A stretch of 64,000 nt of DNA from Anaeramoeba flamelloides (GCA_027625915.1 JANTQA010000012.1:11370501-11434500); one strand, 5' to 3'; counted from the stretch's first letter, positions 47,252 through 60,534 are shown. Program-made: numbers and translations. Notes: generated by a model from the letters alone, not told the origin.

Positions 47252-48899
47252 AAATAGAACATAAAATAATCTTTTTTGTTTTTTTTTTTTAGTTTTGGTT
47301 GGTTACTTTTTGTTCTTGATGCTTGGGATTCCCAAAACAAAATTTGTCTCTTTTCTTTAAAAAAACAAAAAAGTAAAAATTATGCCTTTTGCTCGAAAAA
47401 ATCTTTCTGTTGTGAAAAAAATGCGACAGATCAAAAGCATTGTGACATTTTTTTTTTGTGAAAAATTAAATTGTTAATTGCCAACTTTCGGAAAGCTGAT
47501 CAAAAACACCAAGAATTTTTTGAAGATAATAAGAATCCAAATGGGATTTAAACCCTTTTGATGGCACCTAACTTCGGTTTTCTTGATTTCAATTTTATTG
47601 CGAGAGTCGAAGAAGATTGTTGTAAATAATCAAATTTATATTTTAAACTTAAATCTTAATAGAAGCATGCAAAGGAAGAATTATCACTATTTTTGATCTT
47701 TCTCATTTGACATATTATTTTAAAAATAAGGATTTCTAGGTTTAGTTCTTTGAATTTGATACCAATTCCTTTGGGTATTTGATCTGTAATCTTGATATTC
47801 AATTCTATTTGCAAAAAAAAAAGTTTTCAGGTTCTATTAAGACTTACAAGGAACAATCGAAAAATTAGAAATTGGTCGTTTTCACAATTGCTTTATCTTA
47901 ACAAGAATCAGGTTTTTCTCAAGTACCCAAAAAATTACTGAGATTAAATTTTAAGGATTATCTCTGAAATTCGTAATTTACCAGCTATGATTTGTCCTAA
48001 AAATGAACTTTTTACTCATTTTTTCAGACTCTTTGATATCAAAAAAAAAAAAGAATTTGATTTTTAAGACATTCGACTTGAAGGATCTTGATGAAATTTA
48101 AATAAAGAAAAACTAAGTTAGACTTTATACTTAAGGGGTTTTAATCCACATTTGATTCTTTTTTTTTCATCAAAAAACTTCTTGGTGGTTTTGATTAGTT
48201 TTACCCAGTTAAACGATTAAAGATTGAATTTCTAAATGAATTCTTCATATACACCATAAATTCTATACTTTCATTTTGGTTAAGGCTCTTATGATCTTTT
48301 AGCCACAGATTAAAATATTTTTTTTGTAAAAATCAAGTTTTTTTACGTTTTTATTTTTGGTACTTTAAAACCTCACTTACCACCAGTCGTAATGAAGAGT
48401 AGTATTGAGATATGGGTAATTATTCAATTTAGTTGAGTTATTAGTACTTTTGTAGTGATAACTGGATTAAATAAATAATTAATCGAATATATATATCTTG
48501 TTCGGTGTATTTCTAATTATTTGTTTAGTGAGTTTTTTCGAACCAAACAAAAAATAAAAACCAAAAAATATTTGTTTTTTTTAAAAAATAAATTTATTTA
48601 AATTTTAGAGAAAAGGCAACAAGACCCTTAACCAAGAGAAGAATATAGTATACATTATCATTAATATTAGATTTTTAATGAAAAACTGATAAATTATTTA
48701 TTTATGAATTTTGAGAAAGGAGTAATTAAAGAAAATTTATCAAATAAAAAAAAGAAAAGAAGAAAATTAATTAATATATCAATAAAAAATAATATTATCA
48801 GTTTAAGGACCAAATAGAAACTATCCACCATCGTTAGGTTTTCAATAATTTGGAAGAATTGGGTAAAATCCTTTCTAATTCTGGAAAATCATCACTAGA

Positions 48900-48967
48900 T
48901 TTTTTTTAATTTGAGAAATAAAAAGAAAATTTCCTAATTTTCTTTTTATTTCTCAAATCAAAAAAAA
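48900..48967. repeat. Near-perfect 32-bp-arm hairpin
   Basis: Left arm TTTTTTTTAATTTGAGAAAT then AAAAAGAAAATT, a 4-base loop region, and the reverse complement with one difference (AATC instead of AATT). It could be a tiny foldback element, or a transcript hairpin if transcribed. Confidence 0.7.
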
Positions 48968-49154
48968 GCTTTTACCTTGACGAAAAGCCCCCCCCCCTCA
49001 GAATATATATGGTGAGTAAAAACCCGATAAAAAGTTTATCGATTTTAGATAAAAATTATACAATCTGTGGTTAATAATTGGAATTCCACTGTCGTTAGGT
49101 TTTTTTTTAATTTAAAAGAATGGAGTAAAATCTTGATTTTGCTCAATTCTTTTG

Positions 49155-49189
<35 letters not shown>

Positions 49190-49482
49190 CTAGAGACTAC
49201 CTCTGAGTTGGGTACTAGGTACATGAATTTATATATTTTTTACTATTTGAAGTTTTTTTTGTTTTTACTTTATTTATATTATTTCTTCTTTATTACCTTA
49301 ATTTTTCCAAACATAAGGGTAATAAAAATTGTTAATTAGTTTTTAATTGATCTTTTCATAAAAATGTTGATTATAATCAATTTTTGTCACTTCTTATAAT
49401 CTAAAATATTTCCGAGATATAAAAAGCTCTTGAGAATGAAGAAATTTACTAGAATCAAAAAAAAAAAAGTTGTAATAAACCC

Positions 49483-50015
49483 CATTCCAAAAATTTTGAC
49501 AAACCCAAAAACAAAAATGTTCAAAAAAACAATCCAATTTATTATATTCTTACTTTGGAAAAATATAAAACAACATTTAATTTACTAAGTATTAATGTTT
49601 TTAGAAGATAGTATTTTCATCCAAATGAAAGAATAAAATATCAAATGAAAAAAAAAAAAATCTTAGTGTCCAAAATAATGAAACAAGCCAAACAAAGAAA
49701 TATATTGATGATTATGTTGAAATTTCACAAACAATTGTTTATTGATCATATGAAAAGATACCATCGACCAATTATATGTGTTCTTTCAATTTCACAGAAT
49801 CAACACTAACGTTCTATCAACCATCATTTTTTTTTTCCGAATCTAACAAAACAGATTACCTAACTGGAAAAAAAACGAAATCCAAACAAAACAAAAAACA
49901 TAAAAAATGAATTTCATATTTTAATATAATCAAAATTATTTCCAAATTGAATGTAAAATGTAGTATTGTTATTCTTTCAACAGTTTAAACTATCTGCAGA
50001 TTTTAGGAATTTATT
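49483..50015 (+). repeat. Dispersed repeat family G, copy 3
   Basis: Begins CCCCATTCCAAAAATTTTG, like the 4.07-kb copy, and follows the 34.3-kb copy through 'AGTATTAATGTTTTTA', 'CGACCAATTATATGTG', 'AATCAACACTAACGTTCTAT' and 'TAGTATTGTTATTCTTTCAA'. Non-coding. Confidence 0.75.
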
Positions 50016-50472
50016 TTATAATGAGACTATTTTTTAAATTTAATTAATGCTTGATAAAATGACCTCTAAAATCAATAATCATTAAAAAAATATATAACAA
50101 CGTTTTGATTTATTATTTGGATTTTTTTTGTAATAGAAGACAAATATATTATAAAATTTTAAGTTAGTCAAGAATTTTTTTCAAATAATAGTTCAATATG
50201 GCAAAAATATTTTTATTAGTCAAATAAAAATCAGAAATTAGCAATATTCACCCAAGCCCTCTGAAAAATTCTTTTCTCACTAAAAATTCATTGTTACAAA
50301 TTTCCCTACCATTGATTGTTAATATGGAGAATTTATTTAAAACACCAATCATGAAATTTTTAATATTTAATAAAAAAAACTGGGTTACATTATTTTTTCA
50401 CAACTTTTACTTTATTTTACAAAATATTAAAACTTAAGTTAAGGTATCTGGTGTTCTTTTTCTTGCCTCTGT

Positions 50473-50499
50473 TTATATATATATATATATATATATATT
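50473..50499. repeat. TA microsatellite
   Basis: Uninterrupted TA run in the intergenic region. Confidence 0.9.
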
Positions 50500-51186
50500 C
50501 ATTATTTAAAGACAAACTACTCCACAAATTATATTCTTGTCTAAATTATAACTAGGAGAAAAAAATTCTAAATTAAATTGAAATTTAAGGCAAATATGAA
50601 TAATTTTTTTTTAATTGTCCCTCTTCAATAATACAAGAAATACATAAAGATTTTATATATTCCAAAATATCAAATAAAATGGTTATAAAATACCAATCTC
50701 TTTTGGACAATAATGAAATTTTTTTCCATTTGTTAATAAGTAGAAAAATTTCCCCCGAGAAACAAAATTCATAAATAATATATCTTTCAATAGATTATCA
50801 ACAAAAAAAACAATTTGATAATATTAATGATCTTTATTTTCCTTTGAACATTTTTATTAAAAAGCAACTACACATTAACTTTACAACAAAATTAATCAAG
50901 TGATATGGAAAAAAATATTTCAATTGATAACCCAAAAATCAAAAATTATAAAATACTTACGATCCAGCCGATAAAATATTAAACTTTTCAATTTGGATTT
51001 CCAAAAAAAAAAAAATAAATTGTCAAAAATTTTCTTTTGAAGCACTATAAAAACCCACACCCAGCCAAAGGTAGATCATCTGAGAACCCAATTAACAAGT
51101 TGTCACACCTGATACAAGATAATCTTATTTCAAATTTCACGCCAAGTAAACCTTAAACAATTTTATTTTTTTCACTTTTTCTTAAT

Positions 51187-54100
51187 ATGAGCAAATTAGA
51201 AGAAGAAGACTTTTCACTTCAACCATTTGAAGAATCTATTTTGCAAAAGCCAACAAAAAAGGTACTATTTAAATGGGTCAAGCATTATTTACCGCTCAGG
51301 TCACAACGATCATTCAAATCCTTAGCTTATTCCTTTGAGTCTGGGAACATTCTTGTCGAGTTACTTCAAAGCCTCTCAAATCAAGGCTTTGCTGATTTTA
51401 AAAAAAAAGCCAAATCCAAAACTGATAAACTGTATAACCTTACTCTAGCGATTAATTTTTGTAAAGGCCGAGGGATACCATTAAAAATTATTCCTGAAGA
51501 CATACTCAAGCACAATGAAAAGAAAATCGTTGTCATGATTTGGAAGATTGCGCTTTTCTTTTCGGTTGGGAATTTATTTACCCACAAAGTTGATCACAAT
51601 TCTTACCTTCTTGAGTGGTGCAAGTCAGTTACAGAATCTTATAATGTCAAAATTACAGATTTTGAAAATTCTTTTCGAGATGGTAGTGCTTTTTGTGCAA
51701 TAATTGATGCACATAACGATGGTCTCATTAACACTTCAACTTTGAACAAAGTATGATTTTTTTTTTTTTTTTTTTTCAAATATCCTTCCTTCTTTCAACT
51801 CCCCTCGAAAAATTATTCTCATTCTTGAAACTGTTCATTGCACTTTTGGTCTCAAACAGTTTTCTTTTTCAATATTCAATAAGTCACTTTGATTTCTTTT
51901 TTTTAATTTTTTCCAAAAATTTTTTCTTTCAACTTTTTTAAAAACCAAAAAGTTTCACCCAAAAGTATTTTGATCTGATTAATGAAAAACTTTATATTTT
52001 GTGGAGGAACCAATTATTTACCATTAAAAAAACAATGTATTTTTTGTGAATTTATCCAAAATTATTTAGAACTGTTTGACGCAGGAAAAACCTATCATTT
52101 GATGAACTCTGTTTTCCATTACACTCTTAGGGTTGAAAAATAAAATATTAGAGATCCTAGAAACTTGAGGTAAAGCTAATTAAATGATTGGCGAATTATT
52201 TAATTAAAAATCAAAACTTTCTGATGGTTAAACTGAAATCAAAAAAAAAAAAAAAATAAAAAAAAAAATCCCAAAGAGCAGGGTAGTTGCGGTGAAAATT
52301 TTCTTTTGTAACCACATTTTTTAACAATTTTTATTAACACTTAAGACCAATCAAAAACAAATTAGTACTTGGTGCGTGTGATAGTCATTTAAAAATCAAC
52401 AATGAAAAACAAGGAAATTTTTAGAAAAAAGTGTCAAAGATTGACACTCATTTTTCTGATTCAAAGTGTTGTGAATAATAATTTTGAAAAATAACAGTAC
52501 TAGTTTCGAAGTGTGGCTCTTTGGAGCTTTTTGAGATAGAAAAAAAATTTTTTTCACATTTTACTTCATTTTTGGAAGGGGTTATTTTCATCTCTAGATT
52601 GTTACAAAATCCATACTTTGTAAAATTTAGAGGGGTTACAAAATAAACCACAAATTAGATTAAATTGAATTTAATTGATTTTGTATACTTATAAAAACAA
52701 TTTGTTTGATTTAAATTGAAGAAATTTAACCCTTTGGAAATATAAAATAATCAACCATTCGATTTTTTTAAAAAAATGATTTTCTGAATTGAGAATGATT
52801 AGTTTAGACTTTTTTTTTTAATTTTTTTGATTTTTTAGAAATTAAGAATTCTTTAAAACTTTTTTTTGTTTATCGAATTTTTTCCCAATGAGAGATCCTC
52901 TCAGAAATTTTTTTTTTGTTATTTGAATTTTGAATCTAATTAATTTTTTTACTGAATTTGAATTTTTTGCCATTGAGATTATCATTGAATTTTTTTTTTT
53001 ATAATTTGAATTTTGTCAATCAAAAGAAGTGCAATTTCACAATATCATTTTTAGTAGTAAGCCGCGCCTTGGGTATGGACCAAATTCATGGTAATAGACA
53101 AGACCCTAAATTCGTAGAGCCATTTCATTCGACTTTTGAAACGTTTTTCTTTCTTTTAAGCAAATCAGAAAATTTTTACAACTTTTTAAATTTTCTTTCA
53201 GCTTTCTTGAAACTTCTTTTAGGCATCTTTTAAACTTGTTAAAACTTCCTTAAAAAATTTGAAAGCTTTAAAGAAGTTTTAAAACATGTTTAAAGCAAGT
53301 TCAAAAGGGGTTGGAAGAAAATTTTAAAAGTTATAAACAGGCTAAAAGGTTTCAAAGAAAATATAAAAAAATTGTAAAGAAGTTTAAGGGATGTTTAAAG
53401 GAAAAAAAAAAAATTGATCTTTTAAACATGTTTAAAGGGTAATCATTATCAAGTCGAATGGAACAGCTGTATGTTTTAGGATTTTAATGTAGCCATAGGT
53501 TGAAAACACACAAGGTCTTAAGTGACCTATTTTAAATTAAAAATTATTTCTTTAAATTAACTACTCGTGATTGGGACTTGTAATAAAAGTTCAAAATTCA
53601 AAGAAAAAAAAATTCAAAAAAAACAAAAGCAGTGTTATTGGGCTGAAGTACCTAACGCATGTTATTGATCTAATTCTGTTTTGGGAAAAGATGTTATATT
53701 AAATCCATAAATTCGGACAATCATTCACAAAGAATTAAATATTCTCCAAACAATTCTTTTCCATAATATAAAAAAAAAAAAAAAAAAAATGGAATTCTAA
53801 TAAATTCAAAAAATGTAAAAAAAAAGTTCCATTTCCATTTATAAATTTGTTAATTAATATTTCAAAACTGTTCATTACAAAGAATATTTTAATACCAACT
53901 TTTTTACAAAGTTACTTTATATTTAAACCAAAACCCATCTTTCTTCATCTTTTGAAAGCAGAGTTAAAGAATTTCAAAAAAGAGAAATTGAACCAAAAAA
54001 TATATTGCACATTTTTTTGAATTTATAAATAATTACAAAAAAAAAAAACCGCACTGTGACTCTGATAGACGAATTTAAAAAACGAAAATAAAATGAATCC

Positions 54101-57100
54101 AATGTGAAAAGTTAATGATTAAGAAATATTTTATAAATAAAAATCACTGTTCAATACTGGGGTGTAGTTTTCATGATTTTGGATATGAAAATGAAACGAA
54201 TGTAAAAATGAAAATCAAATTTATTGGGTTTAATAATCATTTGAAAATAATTCCAATATCACAACCAACCTTTTCAAAAACAAAAAAATCAAAATAGTAA
54301 CACAAAATAACCATTCCTGAAAAAATTGTTCAATGTAAAAAAAATTTATAAAATCCATTTTAATTGTGAAGTGTTTTAAATAAAATTATCATTTTCGAAT
54401 ATTTTTTTAATTATTCTTTTTTACTAAATTTAAAAACAAAAAATTACTTGGTACAAAAATTAGATCAATTATTAGAACTGATATAGAATTCAACGCATCA
54501 TATTAAACCAAAATTATAAAGCATCCCCAATTTTAAAATCCTCAATTTCGATAGTAAAACTTTTTAAAGTTAACTTTTTTGAATTTTTTTGTTGATCTGA
54601 TTTTCCCATTCAGGTGAAATTGACTTTAAGATTTCAACAATATGTTTTAATAGAGTTTTAATTAAATTTCAATTGAATTGATCTTTATTAATCTGTGAAA
54701 AATAAGTAAATAAATAAATATTTGAAAACTTTTCCCTTTTTTCTATCATTTCACAATAAAAATTGATTTTATAAATTTTTTTTCCATTTTACAATTTTTT
54801 CAGGAGTGATTAGTGCAAAAAAATAATTTTTTCAGGATTGTTTTTGCTTTCAATTATTAAATTTTTTATTAATTATTATTTTTATAAATCATTAGATACC
54901 ATGAACTTCAAATTGGATTACTTATAAACGACTCAGACGGATTACATCAATTTGATTAATAACAAAGTGTAAAATTATTTCCCTTATAATTGAATTAATT
55001 TGGATTTTTGAAAAAATATCCGAAAATCGAAAATACCCCAAGTTAGACATTCTTTAAAATTTATTTTTTTTAAAATCACTTCAAAAGATTATATTTTTTT
55101 TTTGGTTGAGAGAATCCCTTGCTTTAATATTATTTATTTTTAATCTACATCTACCCGAAGAAATATATATATATATATATATATAACGTTAATTGATATA
55201 TTAAATATTAGAAAAAGAATTAAATATGAAATAATTATTACCCCATTTTCTTCTTAATATTTTTTTTTTTTTGTAGAAAGCAAATATAATGAATCAAAAT
55301 AGCAAATAAAATTAGTATTTAATATAATCATTCCGTGATCTTATTTTAAATTCCTGTTTTTTTATTTATTAATTTAACATAATAGAAAAAATCAATGGAA
55401 AATTTGAAAAAAGCTTTTGAAATTTCAGATTTACTCAATATTCCACGTTTATTGGATACAAGAGAGGTTTCGTCTGGAAAAATTGGAAAATATGGGATTT
55501 TATTATACATTTCTGAATTATATAAAAAATTTGCTAATCATAAAGAAGTAAGCATTTCTCAATTTTTTTCTTTTTCTTGATTAATTTTTTTTTTTTTTTT
55601 TTTGTATTTATTCCTTTTCCTGTTTGTAATTTTTATTCAAATAAAAGATCTAAACAAAATCGTTCATTTATATATATATATATATATATAACAAAAAGTG
55701 AACAAAATCCAATTAAAATATTCTTAATCAAAAAATTGATTTTACAAAATGAGATAACGGATTAATAATCAATTTACTTTTATCTCCAAAAAAAAAAAAA
55801 AACAGATTGAAAAATTTGGTTGAAAATCTAATATTATTCACAAGAGTAAATATGGAATGTTGCAAAAAATAGAGTTTTTACAATTTTAGAGAGATAAATA
55901 AAGAGTTCGATGCAATTACCCACAATTCTGTTATAGTAAATATAATATCTGATTATCTTAATAGACTAATAATAATTTTAATCAAAAAAACCGCTTGGTA
56001 AATACCAATCTTTCAATTTCTAAAAAAAAAATCAATTTTCAAACAATGTATTGGTATTTACCAAACGATTTTATATTGAAAACCCATTTGATACCAAAAA
56101 TCAAAACGGGTGATTTCTTTTACTTTACAAAAATTTGGATAAATGAATAGAACGCTTTATTTATCTGTCTAAAATTGTAAAAACTCTATTTTTTACAACA
56201 TTCCATATTTACTCTTGTGTTCTATGAAACCAAAAATAATCTAAGAGAAAATTTAATAAAAAAAATAATTCTTATTGCAAATACAAAGAATATTTGAAAA
56301 TTAATCTGTGTGAATATTTTTTTACAAATGTTCAAAATGTTGTTTTTGTTTTATTGTTATAATTATATAGATATAAATATCGATTTAAAAAATATATTTT
56401 TTAAATTTGCTTATTAATTTCACTTCCAATTTATTTAACCTTTGAAATTATCATCTCAAAAAAAGGCTTATATGTTCAAGTCTACACTCAAAATGTATTT
56501 ATGAAATTAAATTAAGAATTCAAAATTTAATTTTTCAATGTTCTAGAAATGTAAAATAATTGAAAATGAGATAAGTACAAAAACATTTTTTTCTCTTCCA
56601 AAATAATCCTACTCTTATTATTAATAAATAAAAGGTAATTCTATGGAAAATTTTAAATTTACTTTTCAGAAAAAATTTAACAAAATACGAAAAAAATTAA
56701 CTTGAATTCATAGTACTAAATTTAAAAATCCATCAGGATCGACAAAACTTGGGCTATAAAAAAGTTTCAAGAAATTTAAAAGAGAAAAAAATCAAATATT
56801 TTAAAAAACAAATTTTTTTTTTTTTACTTTCTTTTATCAAGTTGACTTACGTTGACAAAACAAATTCTTTGCAACAAAAAAAAAAAACAAAGGATCTTTG
56901 AAGATCTTAATTTTTTAATACCTGAAAAGAAGAAATTTTATTTTTATTACTTTTTGAAAAAGCAAGATTAATTTCAGCTGTTTGATAACTTTTTGATTTT
57001 TATTTCTTTTAAAACATTTTCAGTAAATTTTGTGTTTTACTAATTTAAAATTAGTAATATAATATCTCTGAAAAATGTTAAACGATGAAGTTATTGTAAA

Positions 57101-60100
57101 CTATAACCATTTAATGGGTCTAGAATTAAAGTAAAATCGGTTTACTAGTCAGAGTTTCAATAGAGAAAAAATATTCTTTTCATCCTTCTATAAATATATT
57201 TTTTAATGAAAAATACTTATTTATTCTTAAAAAGAAATTTAGTCCAATTTTTTTTTGGCAAGTTTAAGAATATTTGATCTAAACTTCATTTCACTCAAAG
57301 GGGCACAGCAAAAAATGAAAAAGTTCAATTGTTTTTTAAGAATCAACCAAATTACAATTGTTTAGAAATCAGAAAAATAGTTAACTTCAGAGTAGAGTTG
57401 ATATTCATAAAAGAAATACCATAATAAACAAATGAAAAATTTTAGAAAAAAATAAAATGTTAAAATAATTTTTGGGCCACTTTCATTGAAACGCCTAGTG
57501 CAAAATTTCTCAATTTCTTTTGTAAAATTAAAATTGTTGAAAATAAGATTTTTGAATAGTAAATGTATGAATTTTAAAAGAAATAGCAAAGCCTCACTTT
57601 TCTTAATGTTAATTTGGATTTTCAAATTATTTTTTTTTTTTTCAAATTGACTTTCCTAATAAAAAAGAAAACTAATAAAAGAAATAAGAAAAAGAAAAGC
57701 AAAAAGATAAAAGAAAAGAAAAACAAAACAAAAAAAAATTTGAAAAAATTAGAAAAAATGATTCTGATCAACAAATTGAAAATTTATTTTGACAAGAATA
57801 ATAAAACAAAACCCATAAAATTTGTTCTATTTTGTCAATAAAACTCATTCCTTATGACTGAAGAAGTGCTTATATCTTATTAATTTAGTTTTATGTATAC
57901 TTTATTAGTCTAATTTTTTCTTTTTTTTTTTTTCAATTTCAGTCTGCTTTTATTGAATCATAAAATATCTATACATGAAGTATTGTTAAATTTTTATTCA
58001 TATTTTTTATTTATTTTCAACTTTGATTATTATTATTTTAAATATTTTAGCAAATACTAATAATTTTTAAAAGATTCAATATACCAGAAAAAAAAACACA
58101 TAAAATATTATTACAACAAGGGATTAATTTAAAAAATAAACAAAGAAAATCAACAAATAAATCCGAAAGTGAAAGAGAAAGCGAAAGTGAAACTGAAAGC
58201 GAGAGTGAAAATGAAGAAATCAAAAAAGAAAAAGATCAAGGAAAGAAAACAACCAACAATAACACATTAAATACAATCTTGACAGGTTCAAAAAATGAAC
58301 AATCTGACTCGAAAAATAAATTTTCTGAGATAGTCAAGCGTTATGAAGATAAGTTACTTGCTGTCTTTGTAAAATTGCGAGAAGCACAATTAGAAACACA
58401 AAAATATAAAGAAGAAATCGAAAAACTAAAAAAAGAGAAAAACAAAGAAGAATCAGGTGACGAATCTGATCCAGATGATCCATTAATTAAAATACCAAAG
58501 CATTTAAGAGATAAAGAAAGAAAAAAATTGCTAATTATGTGTGAAAATCAAAACGACGATTTAAAGCAGGAATTAAAAGAACAAAAAGAAATATTTGAAA
58601 CACAATTAAAAGAGAAAGCAAATAAAATCACATTTTTAACTGATGAACTTGAAAAGGGCAAATTACAAAGCGAAAAAGAGCTCCAACTTGAGGAGCAATT
58701 AAATGAAATGGAAGAAGCAATTATAAATTTAAAACGGAAAAAAAAAACTTTAAAGGAGAAATTTTTAACAGAAGAAAAAAAAACACAAATTTTAGAATCG
58801 AAATTAAAAAATGCAGGATTACATGTCAAAATAAAAAATTCAGGAGGAAATGAATATTTGGATATGCAAAATCAAGAATCAGTTACTGAATTACTCAAAG
58901 AAAAAGATCAAAAAATTCAAAAATTGACAAATGAAATTCAAGATAACCAATCCTTCCTTTCAGAAAGTGCAGAATTAAGCAATGAATTAAAAAAAAAAAT
59001 ATTAAATCTCGAAGAGCAGTTAAAAACAAAAGAAATCCAATTAAAAGAGGAATTTGTATTAAAAAAAAAAGAATATGAACAGAACGAAAAGGGATTTCAA
59101 AAGCATAAGGACTTTCTCGAAAAGGTGATTGCCGGCCAAGCATTAGAACTTGAAAAATTAAGGAAAAAAAAAAACAGTATAAATGATGGTGAAAAAGATA
59201 AAAACATCAATATCCTACTGAACAACGAAAATAAAAATTTTAATAAAAATAATGTGAAAAAAATGGAAAGCGATTATTTAAAAATTAAAAATGAATATGG
59301 CACACTTGAAATTGAAAAAAATAAATTACTGGATCAAAACGAAAAATTAAATAAAGATAAAAAGGAAATTGAAGAAAAATTAAAGCATAGCGAAGAGTTA
59401 TTGAATTTGAATAAAAAAATTAATTTGGACGAAATTAAAAAATTAAAAAAAGATTTATTCAATTCAAAAAGAAAATACGAGCTTTTTTCTGACCAAGTAA
59501 ACCGGAGTAAAAATGCAAAAAATGCAGAATTAAGAAAATTGGGGCAGGCTGTAATGGACAAAGAAAAAAAAATACAAACCTTACGAGATAGTATTTTGGA
59601 ATTGAAAGGAACAACAACCGAAATGTTAAACCGATCGAAAAAAAGAATACAAGTATTAACGCAGGAGGTAGAAAGTCTAAAAACAAAGCTTAACCAATCG
59701 AAAAACGAAAAGATTCGCTTACAAAGCACGCTGGAAGATCTGGAATTAAAATTCCAAAAGGAATATGAAAGTATTAGCTACATTATTGACGAGCTAAACA
59801 ATAATTGCAAAAATCATAAAAAATTAAAAAAATGGAAGGGCCTGCCAGAATTATTAAAATTTTTTGACTGTGCCACAATAACTTATGAGTTCGAAAGGCA
59901 GCAACAAACTCTGCGGCAAAAGGAAAACGATTACAAAACTTTGTCCAATATGCTAAATTTAAGAATACAGGAAAAAACAGATTTGAAGAACACAATAAAT
60001 ATTCTGAACGAAACTGAAGAAAAAATGTCAATTGAATTAAATTCCTTAAGAAGCAGAATAACGGAGCTCAAAGAAGAGAACGAACAATTGAAGAAAACGA

Positions 60101-60534
60101 ATTTCACGAGAATGAACTCTTCATCGAATTCAACCTTTAATAAAATTAGCAGCATGGGATCCAGTAACATCAATGCAGGATCTTCTTACCAAGATTTAAA
60201 AATTCAAAAATTGCAACAAGACATCCTTTCAAAGGAGAAGGTAATTAGAAGGCTATCAGATTTAGTTGAAAGGAATACTTTATTAGAGCAAATTAAAACC
60301 GAATCTACTCTCGATTTAAATACAAATATCACAATTGAGAAATTAACTAAGCAATTGATTGATTGCAAAATGGTTATTCAAGAATTAAAACGAACAAATA
60401 CAGACTTGTTTAAAAAATCAAAATCAAATTCACTTGGAAACGATGAAGACAATTTTGAAAATGTATTCAAATATAAACAAGATCGTGAAGCAATAATTTT
60501 TGAATTAGATAAACTGGATTCATTGGTTTTTTAA
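51187..60534 (+). CDS. Tandem calponin-homology actin-binding domain plus long coiled coil
   Basis: Exons are 51187-51750, 55386-55547 and 58051-60534, all joined in phase 0, giving 1,069 residues. Introns are 3,635 bp (GTATGA...AATAG) and 2,503 bp (GTAAGC...TTTTAG). CH1 covers about residues 22-126 (KKVLFKWVKHYLP, SGNILVELLQSLS). CH2 covers about 137-240 and is split by intron 1: 'RDGSAFCAIIDAHNDGLI' before it, 'MENLKKAFEISDLLNIPRLL' after it. The order matches the type 1/type 2 CH pair of alpha-actinin, spectrin and cortexillin. Residues of about 280-299 are an SE-rich linker and the rest (about 320-1065) is almost continuous coiled coil with a Ser/Asn break near 945-965. The likely role is an F-actin crosslinker or tether, cortexillin-like in layout but with a much longer rod. 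The TTG at 58279 is internal, not a start. No EF-hands or spectrin repeats are seen. Confidence 0.9.
53117..53469. mobile_element. Palindromic MITE-like element (family M) with internal AAG/TTTAAA repeats
   Basis: 353 bp with TA flanks. The ends are GAGCCATTTCATTCGACTT and, complemented, CAGCTGTTCCATTCGACTT. The interior is built of degenerate 12-20-base units around GTTTAAAG, AAGTTTTAAAAC and their complements (for example ACATGTTTAAAG twice), so it also folds on itself. Confidence 0.6.
55163..55185. repeat. TA microsatellite
   Basis: TA run about 200 bp before exon 2 of the CH-domain gene. Confidence 0.9.
55548..58050 (+). other. 2.5-kb intron 2 of the CH-domain gene
   Basis: Separates the end of CH2 from the linker and coiled coil. 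It contains a TA run (55668-55690), the palindromic element J, and Lys/Asn-rich chance frames at 57614 and on the complement at 57362. Confidence 0.8.
55839..56219. mobile_element. Two-tier palindromic element (family J)
   Basis: 381 bp. The outer arms CACAAGAGTAAATATGGAAT, then TTG.AAAAAATAGAGTTTTT and ACAATTTTAGA.AGATAAAT, match over about 75 bp with few differences. A second, inner inverted pair, GGTAAATACCAAT on the left and its complement on the right, frames the centre. Exact ends and target duplication are unclear; a TA-flanked reading two or three bases further out is possible. Confidence 0.7.

Larger units (their letters stand above)
47252..51186. other. Gene-free interval between RPB6 and the CH-domain gene
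   Basis: No gene supported. It holds a local duplication around 48820 and 49075 (CCAC..TCGTTAGGTTTT, then AGAAT.G.GTAAAATC), a near-perfect hairpin (48900-48967), a C-run at about 48989, A-runs near 49160, family G copy 3 and a TA run (50473-50499). The final 150 bases (CACACCCAGCC..., CACACCTGATAC) are higher in GC and probably include the promoter of the next gene. Confidence 0.6.
51751..55385 (+). other. 3.6-kb intron 1 of the CH-domain gene
   Basis: Lies inside CH2. It contains MITE M (53117-53469), numerous A/T runs and a TA run (55163-55185). The frames at 52958 and 54115 look like chance. No extra exon is needed, because CH2 is complete across the join. Confidence 0.85.

Noticed and set aside
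57362-57841. Two overlapping low-complexity frames
   Set aside because: They lie inside intron 2 of the CH-domain gene, are built mostly of Lys/Asn/Phe, and no splice to the neighbouring exons is needed.
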